Of a stretch of 10,287 nucleotides of DNA, positions 1 to 7,232 are shown piece after piece; within the stretch, counting starts at the first letter, position 1; each line of letters starts with the position of its first letter. Under the pieces are notes generated by a model. It made no database searches and was not told the origin of the DNA. It saw nothing but the letters and a program-made list of their open reading frames with translations. A program made the position numbers and the translations under genes. Source of the stretch: Flavobacteriaceae bacterium (lineage in GTDB: Bacteria; Bacteroidota; Bacteroidia; Flavobacteriales; Flavobacteriaceae); the NCBI GenBank assembly GCA_023700885.1, contig JAMPYA010000064.1, positions 1 through 10,287 of the forward strand. Reading direction: 5' to 3'.

Positions 1-822
1 CAGATATTAGATTTAGATATCGTTTATTTTAGTAAATATTTTTGGGGAAGTTATCAAAAGCTTTGTACCATAAGAAGATTGGAAAGTGACACTTTTGAAA
101 ATCTTAACAGTTTTGTTGAAAGCATTAGAAATCTTAGAAAGTCTGAAACTACAGTTTCAAAAAGAATAGCCGTTTTATTATGTGATCCTAACAATCCGGT
201 TGGGAATAAATTAGATGATGCCGAATTGTTGGAACAAATTAAATCTTTGAGTGATTTGGGTGTAATTGTTATTTTTGACAGTCCTTACCGTAGATTGTTT
301 TATGATGCAAGCGATACCTTATATCAAAAATTACTTCCATTAAAAAATCTGATAATTACCGAGAGTTTCAGCAAAACAATGGGTTTAAGTGGTCAACGCA
401 TCGGATTTATTCATAGTACCGACAAAGCATTTAATGATGAATTAAATGTTCGTTTACTCTATGCTTTTAATGGTGTTAATGCTTTTGCACAAGAATTGGT
501 TTTAAAATTATTAACTACTCCGGAAGGAAAAAAGGCGGTTTCCAATTTTAAAAAGAAAACAGTAGAAGATGTGACTAAAAACATTCAATATCTACAGGAT
601 AAAAAAATGCTTTACCAACAATTATACGAAAATACGAAACCGGTAGGAATATTTACGGTGGTGAATTTATCTGAAGAAAAATTGTTAGAACATAAGATTG
701 GAAGTGTTAGTATGGGCTATTTTACCAACGATAAAACAACTGAAATAAAAGCAACAGCCAGAATTTGTGTTTCTGTTCCGCATGAAAAGTTTAAATTATT
801 TTTTGATAATATAAGTAATTAG
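1..822 (+). CDS. PLP-dependent aminotransferase class I/II, 5'-truncated by window edge
   Basis: The frame is open from base 1, so the gene begins before the window; a TTG at 79 is only an internal codon. The visible 273 residues carry the large-domain core of a fold-type I (class I/II, aspartate/aromatic-like) aminotransferase: a WGSY stretch close to the left edge, an NPxG-type loop (DPNNPVGN) that binds substrate carboxylate and cofactor, a DSPYRRLFY segment with the Asp and Tyr that contact pyridoxal phosphate, and SFSKTMGLSGQRIGF, whose Lys should form the Schiff base and whose Arg should bind the PLP phosphate. The C-terminal small domain ends normally with an ATARICVSVP strand. The amino-acid substrate cannot be told from this part. 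The next gene is 234 bp away, so no operon link with the sigma factor is evident. The family is secure; the exact enzyme is not. Confidence 0.88.
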   Translation, partial: QILDLDIVYFSKYFWGSYQKLCTIRRLESDTFENLNSFVESIRNLRKSETTVSKRIAVLLCDPNNPVGNKLDDAELLEQIKSLSDLGVIVIFDSPYRRLFYDASDTLYQKLLPLKNLIITESFSKTMGLSGQRIGFIHSTDKAFNDELNVRLLYAFNGVNAFAQELVLKLLTTPEGKKAVSNFKKKTVEDVTKNIQYLQDKKMLYQQLYENTKPVGIFTVVNLSEEKLLEHKIGSVSMGYFTNDKTTEIKATARICVSVPHEKFKLFFDNISN

Positions 823-842
823 TTATTTAATTATTAACTAAC

Positions 843-862
843 AAAATAAGCAAGCTTTATTT
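843..862 (+). terminator. weak hairpin after the aminotransferase gene
   Basis: Arms AAAATAAGC and GCTTTATTT flank a 2-nt loop, pairing with one bulged T, about 20 nt after the stop codon. The right arm runs into a T-rich stretch but there is no clean T tract. It may act as a weak intrinsic terminator; the low GC content leaves chance possible. Confidence 0.3.
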
Positions 863-967
863 ATTAAAAATGATTATTTTAGAACTGTTAATGTAAAATT
901 TTACTACTTTTTTATTATTTTTTTGTAAAAAATTATAAAATTAATTATATTTCTAAACATTAGTTTA

Positions 968-975
968 TATATTTG
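968..975 (+). promoter_or_regulatory. candidate -7 box of the sigma-factor gene
   Basis: TATATTTG matches the Bacteroidota -7 consensus TAnnTTTG exactly. No TTG/TTTG -33 element lies at the expected spacing upstream (around 943-948), so the call rests on the -7 box alone. It would start transcription near 980 and give a 5' leader of roughly 75 nt that includes the inverted repeat before the start codon. Confidence 0.4.
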
Positions 976-1009
976 ATTATCCAAATCCATATAATTAGCC
1001 TATAGCGCA

Positions 1010-1056
1010 AAATTACTTTTTATAAAAATCTGCTTTATTAAATTAAAAAGTAATTT
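1010..1056 (+). promoter_or_regulatory. 13-bp inverted repeat ending at the sigma-factor start codon
   Basis: AAATTACTTTTTA (1010-1022) and TAAAAAGTAATTT (1044-1056) are perfect reverse complements separated by 21 nt. The right arm ends at the base immediately before the ATG at 1057. As RNA it would form a 13-bp, AU-rich stem covering the ribosome landing region; as DNA it could be an operator. It has a single G-C pair, so stability is low. Confidence 0.45.
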
Positions 1057-1641
1057 ATGGAATTCTCTTTATTATCTGATAGTCGTCTTATTGAATATTA
1101 TATTCAAGGAGATGAAAATGCTTTGGAATTTTTAATTCGCAAACATCAAAATCGCATATTTAATTTTATTTATTCTAAAGTAAGAAACAGAGATGTTGCT
1201 AATGATCTGTTTCAAGATGTTTTCATTAAAGTTATTAATACTTTAAAAATGGGGAATTATAGTGAAGAAGGTAAATTTTTACCTTGGGTTCTCAGAATTT
1301 CTCACAACTTAGTGATTGATTATTTTAGAAAGTTAAAACGGATTCCTTCTTTTGCCAATTCCGAAGATTTTGACATATTTCTGGTTGTGAAAGATGATGG
1401 TCTGAACATGGAAAGCAGAATGATTAAAGATCAAATAGATTCTGATGTGATCAAATTATTAGAGGAACTCCCTGATGATCAAAAAGAAGTACTTAAAATG
1501 AGAATTTTTCAGGATATGAGTTTTAAAGAAATTGCCGATAATACAGGTGTTAGTATCAATACAGCATTGGGTCGGATGCGGTATGCATTAATTAATTTAC
1601 GTAAACTCATTGATAAACACCAAATTATTATAACTCATTAA
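1057..1641 (+). CDS. ECF-type RNA polymerase sigma-70 family factor
   Basis: This 194-residue protein is a two-domain sigma factor that directs RNA polymerase core to a promoter subset. Region 2 lies at about residues 25-97: a helix with RNRDVANDLFQDVFIKV (core binding) and FLPWVLRISHNLVIDYFRK (the -10 recognition/melting helix). Region 4 lies at about residues 133-185: EELPDDQKEVLKMRI then MSFKEIADNTGVSINTALGRM, the helix-turn-helix that reads the -35-type element. Regions 1 and 3 are missing, and the length fits the ECF group. The ATG at 1057 is the natural start. No membrane anti-sigma gene follows, unlike the FecI/FecR arrangement; instead a 47-codon ORF follows after 53 bp. From memory, very similar factors are conserved in Flavobacteriaceae next to nth. 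The regulon cannot be read from the sequence. The leader holds an inverted repeat up to the start codon. Confidence 0.93.
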   Translation: MEFSLLSDSRLIEYYIQGDENALEFLIRKHQNRIFNFIYSKVRNRDVANDLFQDVFIKVINTLKMGNYSEEGKFLPWVLRISHNLVIDYFRKLKRIPSFANSEDFDIFLVVKDDGLNMESRMIKDQIDSDVIKLLEELPDDQKEVLKMRIFQDMSFKEIADNTGVSINTALGRMRYALINLRKLIDKHQIIITH

Positions 1642-1694
1642 ACAATAAAGTATTTTGTTTTGCGTTGTGATTAGGAACAATCAAGACAAAATAT

Positions 1695-1838
1695 ATGAAG
1701 CAACTCTACCCTAGAAATGAAACAAAGTCAACAATAGCACCATCAAGTGAAACAATTCAATTCTTATTGAACTATTCAAAAGGGTTGCGGACCATTAGAA
1801 CTGTTAAAAGCCAGGTATTTTTAATTTATTTGAATTAA
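1695..1838 (+). CDS. small hypothetical protein, 47 aa, downstream of the ECF sigma factor
   Basis: An ATG at 1695 opens a 47-codon frame ending TAA at 1836-1838. The product begins MKQLYPRNETK, has a central SSETIQFLLNYSKGL segment that looks like an amphipathic helix, and ends VFLIYLN. It has no signal peptide, no membrane span and no cysteine. It sits on the sigma-factor strand, 53 bp downstream, and its stop lies just before the terminator stem, so it fits exactly between gene end and transcription end. From memory, short proteins with a similar MK-LYP start and ETIQFLLNYSK core follow this sigma gene in other Flavobacteriaceae; I could not verify this. Function is unknown. A role as a small sigma partner is only a guess from position. 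It is short enough to be missed by ordinary gene callers. Confidence 0.7.
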   Translation: MKQLYPRNETKSTIAPSSETIQFLLNYSKGLRTIRTVKSQVFLIYLN

Positions 1839-1839
1839 T

Positions 1840-1867
1840 AAAAAGACTCTTTCCAGAGTCTTTTTTT
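1840..1867. terminator. bidirectional intrinsic terminator between the sigma unit and nth
   Basis: AAAAAGACTCT (1840-1850), a TTCC loop and AGAGTCTTTTT (1855-1865) form a perfect 11-bp stem. T residues continue to 1867 on the plus strand, and the A run at 1840-1844 gives a U tract on the minus strand. It lies between convergent genes (small ORF stop at 1838, nth stop at 1872) and should stop transcription from both sides. Confidence 0.9.
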
Positions 1868-1871
1868 ATAT

Positions 1872-2501
1872 TCAAAATTGTTTTCTTCCAATTGTTTTGG
1901 TAATGATATCATTATCTAAATTCCACCCGCGAGCAGGAGAATATTCTCTACCGTAATAGATTATTTGTAGATGAAGTTTGTTCCATATTTCGATTGGAAA
2001 TAATCGTTTAGCATCTTTTTCGGTTTGTGCCACATTTTTACCAGAGGTTAAATTCCACCTATACATCAACCTATGGATATGTGTATCAACCGGAAAAGCA
2101 GGAATGTTAAAAGCTTGCGACATTACCACACTTGCCGTTTTATGACCAACTGCCGGAAACGCTTCTAAGGCTTCAAATGATGGTGGCACTTTTCCGTCAT
2201 GCAATTCAATCATCATTTTAGACAATCCATAAATACCTTTCGATTTCATGGGTGAAAGTCCAACAGGTTTTATAATGGATTCAATTTCAGCAACACTCAA
2301 TTTTACCATATCATACGGATTGTCAGCTTTCTTAAAAAGAATAGGGGTAATGGTATTAACCCTTGCATCGGTACTTTGAGCAGATAGTAATACCGCAATT
2401 AATAAGGTGTAAGGATCTTTATGAATTAATGGGATGGCCGGATTAGGGTATAATTCATCCAAAGTTTTAATGATAAAATCAATTTTTTCCTTTTTAGTCA
2501 T
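1872..2501 (-). CDS. nth: endonuclease III-like DNA glycosylase/AP lyase, lacking the Fe-S cysteines
   Basis: The 209-residue product is a HhH-GPD base-excision repair enzyme that removes oxidised pyrimidines and nicks AP sites. Visible landmarks, numbered from the ATG at 2501: LLSAQSTDARVN (39-49), the helix-hairpin-helix with FPAVGHKTASVV (115-126) including catalytic Lys121, and VDTHIHR (138-144) with catalytic Asp139. In E. coli Nth the C-terminus holds a 4Fe-4S cluster on four cysteines; here the matching stretch is YYGREYSPARGWNLDNDII, with Ser188 where the first Cys would be, and the whole protein contains no cysteine. The enzyme is therefore predicted to be cluster-free. A TTG at 2519 could extend it by six codons, but it overlaps the -7 box and the ATG gives a normal N-terminus (MTKKEKIDF). 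It is divergent from bcp across 29 bp and ends at a shared terminator. Confidence 0.94.
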   Translation of the reverse strand: MTKKEKIDFIIKTLDELYPNPAIPLIHKDPYTLLIAVLLSAQSTDARVNTITPILFKKADNPYDMVKLSVAEIESIIKPVGLSPMKSKGIYGLSKMMIELHDGKVPPSFEALEAFPAVGHKTASVVMSQAFNIPAFPVDTHIHRLMYRWNLTSGKNVAQTEKDAKRLFPIEIWNKLHLQIIYYGREYSPARGWNLDNDIITKTIGRKQF

Positions 2502-2506
2502 TGTTG

Positions 2507-2524
2507 TATCTTTATGCAAAAGTA
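2507..2524. promoter_or_regulatory. head-to-head -7 boxes of the nth/bcp divergent promoters
   Basis: On the minus strand TACTTTTG (2524-2517) matches TAnnTTTG exactly and would start nth transcription close to its ATG at 2501. On the plus strand TATCTTTA (2507-2514) matches at all but the last base and suits bcp (ATG at 2531). The two boxes are 2 bp apart. No clear -33 elements were found for either. Both leaders would be only around 10 nt. Confidence 0.5.
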
Positions 2525-2530
2525 AACATT

Positions 2531-2980
2531 ATGACCACATTAAAAAAAGGAGATCAAGCACCCCAGTTTAAATGCATCAATGAAGTTGGACAAACTATTC
2601 AATTATCAGATTATAAAGGTAAAAAGTTAGTTTTGTTCTTTTATCCAAAAGCCAGTACTCCAGGATGTACTGCCGAAGCTTGTAATTTAAGAGATAACTA
2701 CCTCACTTTTATAGCCAAAGGTTATGAAATTTTAGGTGTGAGTGCAGATGCTCCCAAAAAACAACTGCAATTTAAAGATAAATATCAACTTCCTTTTTCT
2801 TTATTGGCTGATGAATCTAAAGAAGTAATTAACGCTTATCAGGTTTGGGGAACTAAAAAATTTATGGGAAAAACTTATAACGGAATTTTAAGAACGACCT
2901 TTATTATTGACGAAAACGGAATTATTGAAGACGTAATAACAGAGGTAAAAACCAAAGATCACGCCTCGCAAATACTTTAA
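2531..2980 (+). CDS. bcp: thioredoxin-dependent peroxiredoxin, Bcp/PrxQ type
   Basis: The 149-residue product is a cytoplasmic thiol peroxidase that reduces H2O2 and organic hydroperoxides, recycled by thioredoxin. The thioredoxin fold is clear: GDQAPQF near the N-terminus, then LVLFFYPKASTPGCTAEACNLRD. Cys46 in the PxxxTPGCT-type active site is the peroxidatic residue, and Cys51, five residues later, is where Bcp/PrxQ enzymes carry the resolving cysteine, so it is an atypical 2-Cys type. A further Cys at position 15 has no known role. The LRTTFIIDENG strand supplies the usual Arg. Length matches the family. The ATG at 2531 is preferred over a TTG at 2501, which would overlap nth and add a tail with no homology features. 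Its stop overlaps that of the convergent receptor gene, and no terminator is visible. Confidence 0.95.
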   Translation: MTTLKKGDQAPQFKCINEVGQTIQLSDYKGKKLVLFFYPKASTPGCTAEACNLRDNYLTFIAKGYEILGVSADAPKKQLQFKDKYQLPFSLLADESKEVINAYQVWGTKKFMGKTYNGILRTTFIIDENGIIEDVITEVKTKDHASQIL

Positions 2981-5430
2981 ATTTTTAACATCAATCTCAG
3001 ATTAAAAATACGTCCAGACATATAGTTTGGAATACCGTAGGATTGTTTTGAATAAGAATCTCTAACCCATGTATTGGTTATAGAATTTTGTACATCAAAC
3101 ATATTAAAGATTTCAAATCCGAAGGATAATTCTTGAAGTTTTTGTAACCAAATTTTATGGTTAGTATTAGATTCGTCTTTTAAAATGTATAAGATTCCTA
3201 AATCTGCGCGCTTATAATCATTAAGTCTGTTTTGAAATAAATAGGTGTCAGCATAAGAAGGAGAACCTCCTGGAACACCGGTATTGTATATCAAATTTAG
3301 ATACATTTTTAAATTGGGGATGTTAGGAACATAATCTTGAAAGAGAATTCCAAATTTCAAACGCTGATCTGTAGGTCTTGCAATATAGCCTCGATCATCC
3401 GTATTTTCTTCTGTTTTTAAATATCCGAAACTAAACCAACTTTCAGTTCCGGGAACAAATTCTCCATTTAAACGCAAGTCTAATCCGTAAACAAAAGCAT
3501 CTGCATTGTTGTTAGCCACATATCGAATTCTGACATTGTCTAAGGTATAAGTATTGACGTTGGATAAATCTTTGTAATACATCTCAGAAATCAATTTAAA
3601 AGGTCGTTTAAACCATTGAAAAGCATATTCATTTCCCAACACTAGATGGATTGATTGTTGGGCTTTAACATTTTCATTAATTTGACCATCAAAACCTTTT
3701 AATTCTTTGTAGGTTGGGGGTTGATGATAGAATCCACCAGATATTTTGAATAATAAATTTTCATTGTAGTTTGGTTTCATTGCTATTTGAAATCGCGGAC
3801 TGAAAACTATATCATCATGGGTTTTAATATTTTTCTTACTTACATTCCAATAATGAAAACGACTTCCAAAATTAACCCACCATTGTGATTGATTCCATTG
3901 AAAAGATTGACTCCATTGCGTAAATCCGCTCCAACGTTGAATATCAATTTCATTGTACGAATTGATATAATTAAAAGGAATAATAGGTCCTTCAAAAGGT
4001 GTATAAGGCTGGTTGTTAGCTAAATAATTTGGAGGTCTAACAGCAAATCCGAGTGAATCTATTACTTCCCATTCATTGGTTTTATCTAAAATATTTTCAA
4101 CTTGATATTTTAATCCCCATTCTAAAGCAGTATTGTTTTTTAAATAACTTCCTCTAAAATTAATGTGCTGAATCAAGGCATCAAAATCATTTCTGGCATG
4201 ATTTAATTGTGATCCAATAGCATCTGTAAAACTGACTGTCCCGAAATTTTCTGAGCTTAAATCGGTGTCAACTTCACCTACATTATAACTGGCCAGAATA
4301 TCAAAATATTCTGTTTCCTGAGTGTTATAACTAGAGGTTGTTAATTGTAATTTGGTTTTATCATTGATTTGATAAATCGTATTTAAAGCTCCAAAATAAG
4401 TTTGATACCGGTTATTTTCTCGGCCTTCATAATTGACAATCAATTCTAAGGGATTGGCTAAAGTTCCGAATTTAGTTCTTCTACTAATGGGTTTAAAATT
4501 ATATTTATTGATGGCGATATTGCCTAGAAATTGAAACGATAATTTAGGTGATGCTTCATAAGTTATCAATGATTGAACATCGGTAAATTGGGGTTCAAAA
4601 TTACTCTTAACATCATTTTTATGAAGCAATAAGCTGTTATCGCGATAGCGAATTCCGGTTAAAACTGCCAATTTCTTTTGTAAGAACACCTCTTCAATGG
4701 TAGCATTAATCCCCAAAAAACTCAAATCAAAAGTAGCCGAAAATTCAGTTGATTTTTTATAGGTGATATCTAATACAGATGATAATTTATCATCGTATTT
4801 GGCTTGGAATCCACCAGCAGAAAATTGAATATTTTGTATCATATCTACATTTACAAAACTTAAGCCTTCTTGTTGTCCGGATCTCACTAAAAAAGGACGA
4901 TATACTTCAATTCCGTTAACATAAACTAAATTTTCATCAAAATTCCCACCACGAACTTGGTATTGGGTACTTAATTCATTGCTCGAATTAACACCGGGCA
5001 AGATTTTTAAAATATTCTCAATTCCGGCATTGGCACCCGGAATTTTTTTAACTTTTTCAACAGTTAAAGCGGTCATGCCTTGGGAAGCTCTTTTGTTATT
5101 ACTGATTTTAACTTCTTTTATAGCTTCCGTTTTTAACTGTAAACTGGGGGAATACCTAAAAGTTCTTCCTTTTGGCACTACTATTTTTTTTGAAAAAGGA
5201 TGGTAGCTGATATGATTGAATTGGAGTAGTACCTCTTCATCTGCTTTAATTTTAAGGCTATAAAACCCATTTTTATCAGAAACTGTTCCGGTTGTTTCAT
5301 AAATAACCGAAACTTCTTCAATAGGTTCTCCTTTTGCGTTTTTAATAGTTCCTTCTACCACGGCTGTTTGAGATAATACAGCTAAAGGAATCATCAGTAA
5401 AAAGAATATAATACTTTTTTTTGTCTTCAA
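2977..5430 (-). CDS. TonB-dependent outer-membrane receptor with carboxypeptidase-regulatory-like domain
   Basis: The 817-residue product is an outer-membrane gated channel. Order of parts: signal peptide at 1-20 (MKTKKSIIFF then a hydrophobic run, cleavage near LAVLS/Q); a carboxypeptidase-D regulatory-like beta-sandwich at about 22-105 (VEGTIKNAKGEPIEEVSV ... SDKNGFYSLKI), typical of Bacteroidota receptors; a plug at about 115-226 with KKIPGANAGIENILKILPGV, the QVRGGNFDENLVYVNGIEVY segment and FSAGGFQAKYDDKLSSVLDI; then a 22-strand-type barrel with many aromatic-rich strands to the C-terminus. There is no neighbouring SusD-type gene, so glycan uptake by a SusCD pair is not indicated; the substrate is unknown. 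The start is a TTG at 5430: no in-frame ATG lies between the upstream stop (5454-5452) and codon 13, and an ATG start there would remove half the signal peptide. The gene follows the M23 peptidase by 11 bp and is probably co-transcribed with it. Confidence 0.93.
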   Translation of the reverse strand: MKTKKSIIFFLLMIPLAVLSQTAVVEGTIKNAKGEPIEEVSVIYETTGTVSDKNGFYSLKIKADEEVLLQFNHISYHPFSKKIVVPKGRTFRYSPSLQLKTEAIKEVKISNNKRASQGMTALTVEKVKKIPGANAGIENILKILPGVNSSNELSTQYQVRGGNFDENLVYVNGIEVYRPFLVRSGQQEGLSFVNVDMIQNIQFSAGGFQAKYDDKLSSVLDITYKKSTEFSATFDLSFLGINATIEEVFLQKKLAVLTGIRYRDNSLLLHKNDVKSNFEPQFTDVQSLITYEASPKLSFQFLGNIAINKYNFKPISRRTKFGTLANPLELIVNYEGRENNRYQTYFGALNTIYQINDKTKLQLTTSSYNTQETEYFDILASYNVGEVDTDLSSENFGTVSFTDAIGSQLNHARNDFDALIQHINFRGSYLKNNTALEWGLKYQVENILDKTNEWEVIDSLGFAVRPPNYLANNQPYTPFEGPIIPFNYINSYNEIDIQRWSGFTQWSQSFQWNQSQWWVNFGSRFHYWNVSKKNIKTHDDIVFSPRFQIAMKPNYNENLLFKISGGFYHQPPTYKELKGFDGQINENVKAQQSIHLVLGNEYAFQWFKRPFKLISEMYYKDLSNVNTYTLDNVRIRYVANNNADAFVYGLDLRLNGEFVPGTESWFSFGYLKTEENTDDRGYIARPTDQRLKFGILFQDYVPNIPNLKMYLNLIYNTGVPGGSPSYADTYLFQNRLNDYKRADLGILYILKDESNTNHKIWLQKLQELSFGFEIFNMFDVQNSITNTWVRDSYSKQSYGIPNYMSGRIFNLRLMLKI

Positions 5431-5441
5431 AGGAACCCTTT

Positions 5442-7133
5442 TTATTCTACTCTATAAAACGTTGTTTCTAATAAATTCGTATTGCCAACTTTATCAGTAA
5501 CCTTAATTTTAAATTGATGTTGATGTCCATTCAAAACCTTATCATTAAAATCATACACCAACATCTTACGTTTAAGATCATACTCCATTAAAATCCATTC
5601 ACCATTAATTTCTGCAGCATAGGTATCAATGCCGGATACATCATCATCAATTTCAATTTCCATGAATTGTAATTTAGAGATCCATTGTTTTGGTTTAAAA
5701 TTATGCAATTTTATGGAAGGAGGAATGCTGTCTTTCATCAAAACAAAGGTACCTAAATTTTTAGTGGTAGTATAAAAGGTGTTTTCCTTTTTAGTAGTTG
5801 ATTGATAAATAATCTTGTCATTATTATCAATATAGGCAATAAAAAGTTGTTTTTTTTCTTGCTCATTATAGTTGGATACCTCAAAAGTTAAGGTATAATT
5901 TTTATCTAAAGGAATTATAGGTTGATGAATCATTGCTTTATTATTGCTTACAGCATATTGAAAATAAAAATCTTCATAAAAAGCGTTTGAAGGAAAAGCC
6001 ACTGTTACACCATCAATGGTAAACTTATTAAATTCTTTGGATTTGATAAAATAAGGTGTTTCAATTTTTGTTTTGGGTTGCAATATTTCTTGATTTTTTC
6101 CTTCTAAAGGAATCGTAACTTTTGAACTATTTCCGGCAAAATCTTTAACATTAATTTCAATTTTATAATCAAACCCATCTTGAATTATGATTTTTCCAGG
6201 ATAGGAAGGATTGATTATTGAAAGCGGATTATTTAAATCTATAAAAGCTTTTTGAATTCTTTTTTGTGTAGTCATAAAGCGCTCATAATCAATTAATAAA
6301 TTTAAATATTTCGTTTCATCATAAGAAAATGTTTCAAATTTTTGCTGATGATAAAGTTGTCCGTTTACCAATAATTCTAAATAATAAATACCGTTTTCAT
6401 TATTAGCGCCATTTAATAAATCGATTACACTAATTCCAATTCCAATAATTCCAGATACTGCAATTTTATCTGTTTCATAATCACCCTTTTTATTCTTTTT
6501 TAAACAAAGTTGATAGGGAAAATTAGCATGACTTATTTGTGTTTCATCGCTTAAAGGATAGACAACAACTTCTTTAATAATAGGTTTAATAGTATCTTTA
6601 ATTAACAGGCCAAATAATAGTGGATTGATGGGTTTTTCTGATTGAGTATCTCTTATTTCATAATGTAAATGAGGATCTACGTAACCACCGGTACTTCCGG
6701 AAAATCCTATAACTTGACCTTTTTTAACAACAAATTCAGTTGGTTTTGGAAATAGATGAACTTCATAATTGCGATTTTTATATTGCTCGTTTTTAATATA
6801 TTTTTCAATTTCCGGACTAAAATTTTGAAGATGCGCGTAGACGGTGGTATATCCATTAGGATGCGTTATATAAACCACTTTCCCAAATCCCATAAGGGAA
6901 ACTCTAATTCTAGATATATAGCCATCTGCTGTTGCCATAACTGGAAATCCTTCTAACTTTTGAGTTTTTAAGTCGATGCCAGAATGCAAATGATTTTCGC
7001 GTAATTCACCAAAAGTACCTGAAACCAATAATGGGATATCCATTGGAACTCCGAAATAATCAGAGGGATAGTTGGTTTGAGCAAACAAATTGATATTGAG
7101 GCTCATTAATATCAGCAAAGAATATTTTTTCAA
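5442..7133 (-). CDS. secreted M23 (LytM/lysostaphin-like) metallopeptidase with C-terminal beta domains
   Basis: The product, 563 residues from the TTG at 7133 (565 from the TTG at 7139), is an exported zinc peptidase family member that probably cuts peptidoglycan cross-links in the periplasm. A signal peptide (MKKYSLLILMSLNINLFAQ) precedes the M23 domain at about residues 35-180. Zinc and catalytic residues are all present (numbered from 7139): His52 and Asp56 in LHSGIDL, His103 in YAHL, and His157/His159 in DPHLHYEI, so the domain looks active. The rest, to the C-terminus, is beta-rich; the last 100 residues (IDDDVSGIDTY ... VTDKVGNTN) resemble an Ig-like fold. No in-frame ATG lies between the TAA at 7148-7146 and codon 12, which would lose the basic N-terminus, so the start is a TTG; the one at 7133 gives the usual MKK and matches the context of the receptor start. 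It leads a two-gene unit with the receptor. Confidence 0.9.
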   Translation of the reverse strand: MKKYSLLILMSLNINLFAQTNYPSDYFGVPMDIPLLVSGTFGELRENHLHSGIDLKTQKLEGFPVMATADGYISRIRVSLMGFGKVVYITHPNGYTTVYAHLQNFSPEIEKYIKNEQYKNRNYEVHLFPKPTEFVVKKGQVIGFSGSTGGYVDPHLHYEIRDTQSEKPINPLLFGLLIKDTIKPIIKEVVVYPLSDETQISHANFPYQLCLKKNKKGDYETDKIAVSGIIGIGISVIDLLNGANNENGIYYLELLVNGQLYHQQKFETFSYDETKYLNLLIDYERFMTTQKRIQKAFIDLNNPLSIINPSYPGKIIIQDGFDYKIEINVKDFAGNSSKVTIPLEGKNQEILQPKTKIETPYFIKSKEFNKFTIDGVTVAFPSNAFYEDFYFQYAVSNNKAMIHQPIIPLDKNYTLTFEVSNYNEQEKKQLFIAYIDNNDKIIYQSTTKKENTFYTTTKNLGTFVLMKDSIPPSIKLHNFKPKQWISKLQFMEIEIDDDVSGIDTYAAEINGEWILMEYDLKRKMLVYDFNDKVLNGHQHQFKIKVTDKVGNTNLLETTFYRVE

Positions 7134-7182
7134 AGGCAATGATTTTTAGCTAAAATATAAAATATAATTGTTTTAAACTCAT

Positions 7183-7194
7183 AACATTAATGTT
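7183..7194. repeat. 12-bp perfect palindrome in the divergent intergenic region
   Basis: AACATTAATGTT is its own reverse complement. It lies between the divergent peptidase gene and the coiled-coil/ZapA unit, upstream of the latter's -33 element. It could be an operator half-site pair; with only two G-C pairs in AT-rich DNA it may be chance. Confidence 0.35.
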
Positions 7195-7232
7195 TAGTAT
7201 CCTAAGTTTTTCTTAAAATAAATCTGGAACCC

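Noticed and set aside
2501..2530. TTG extension of bcp and matching TTG extension of nth
   Set aside because: Both would overlap the opposite gene start or the -7 boxes; ATG starts at 2531 and 2501 give normal family N-termini.
4979..5206. Plus-strand ORF of 75 codons inside the receptor gene
   Set aside because: It is antisense to the signal-domain and plug region of a clear receptor gene and has no recognisable motif.
6756..6956. Plus-strand ORF of 66 codons inside the M23 peptidase gene
   Set aside because: It is antisense to the conserved zinc domain and has no supporting context.
7140..7182. Promoter for the M23 peptidase on the minus strand
   Set aside because: Only imperfect boxes such as TATATTTT (7159-7152) with no -33 element at a suitable spacing; too weak to list.
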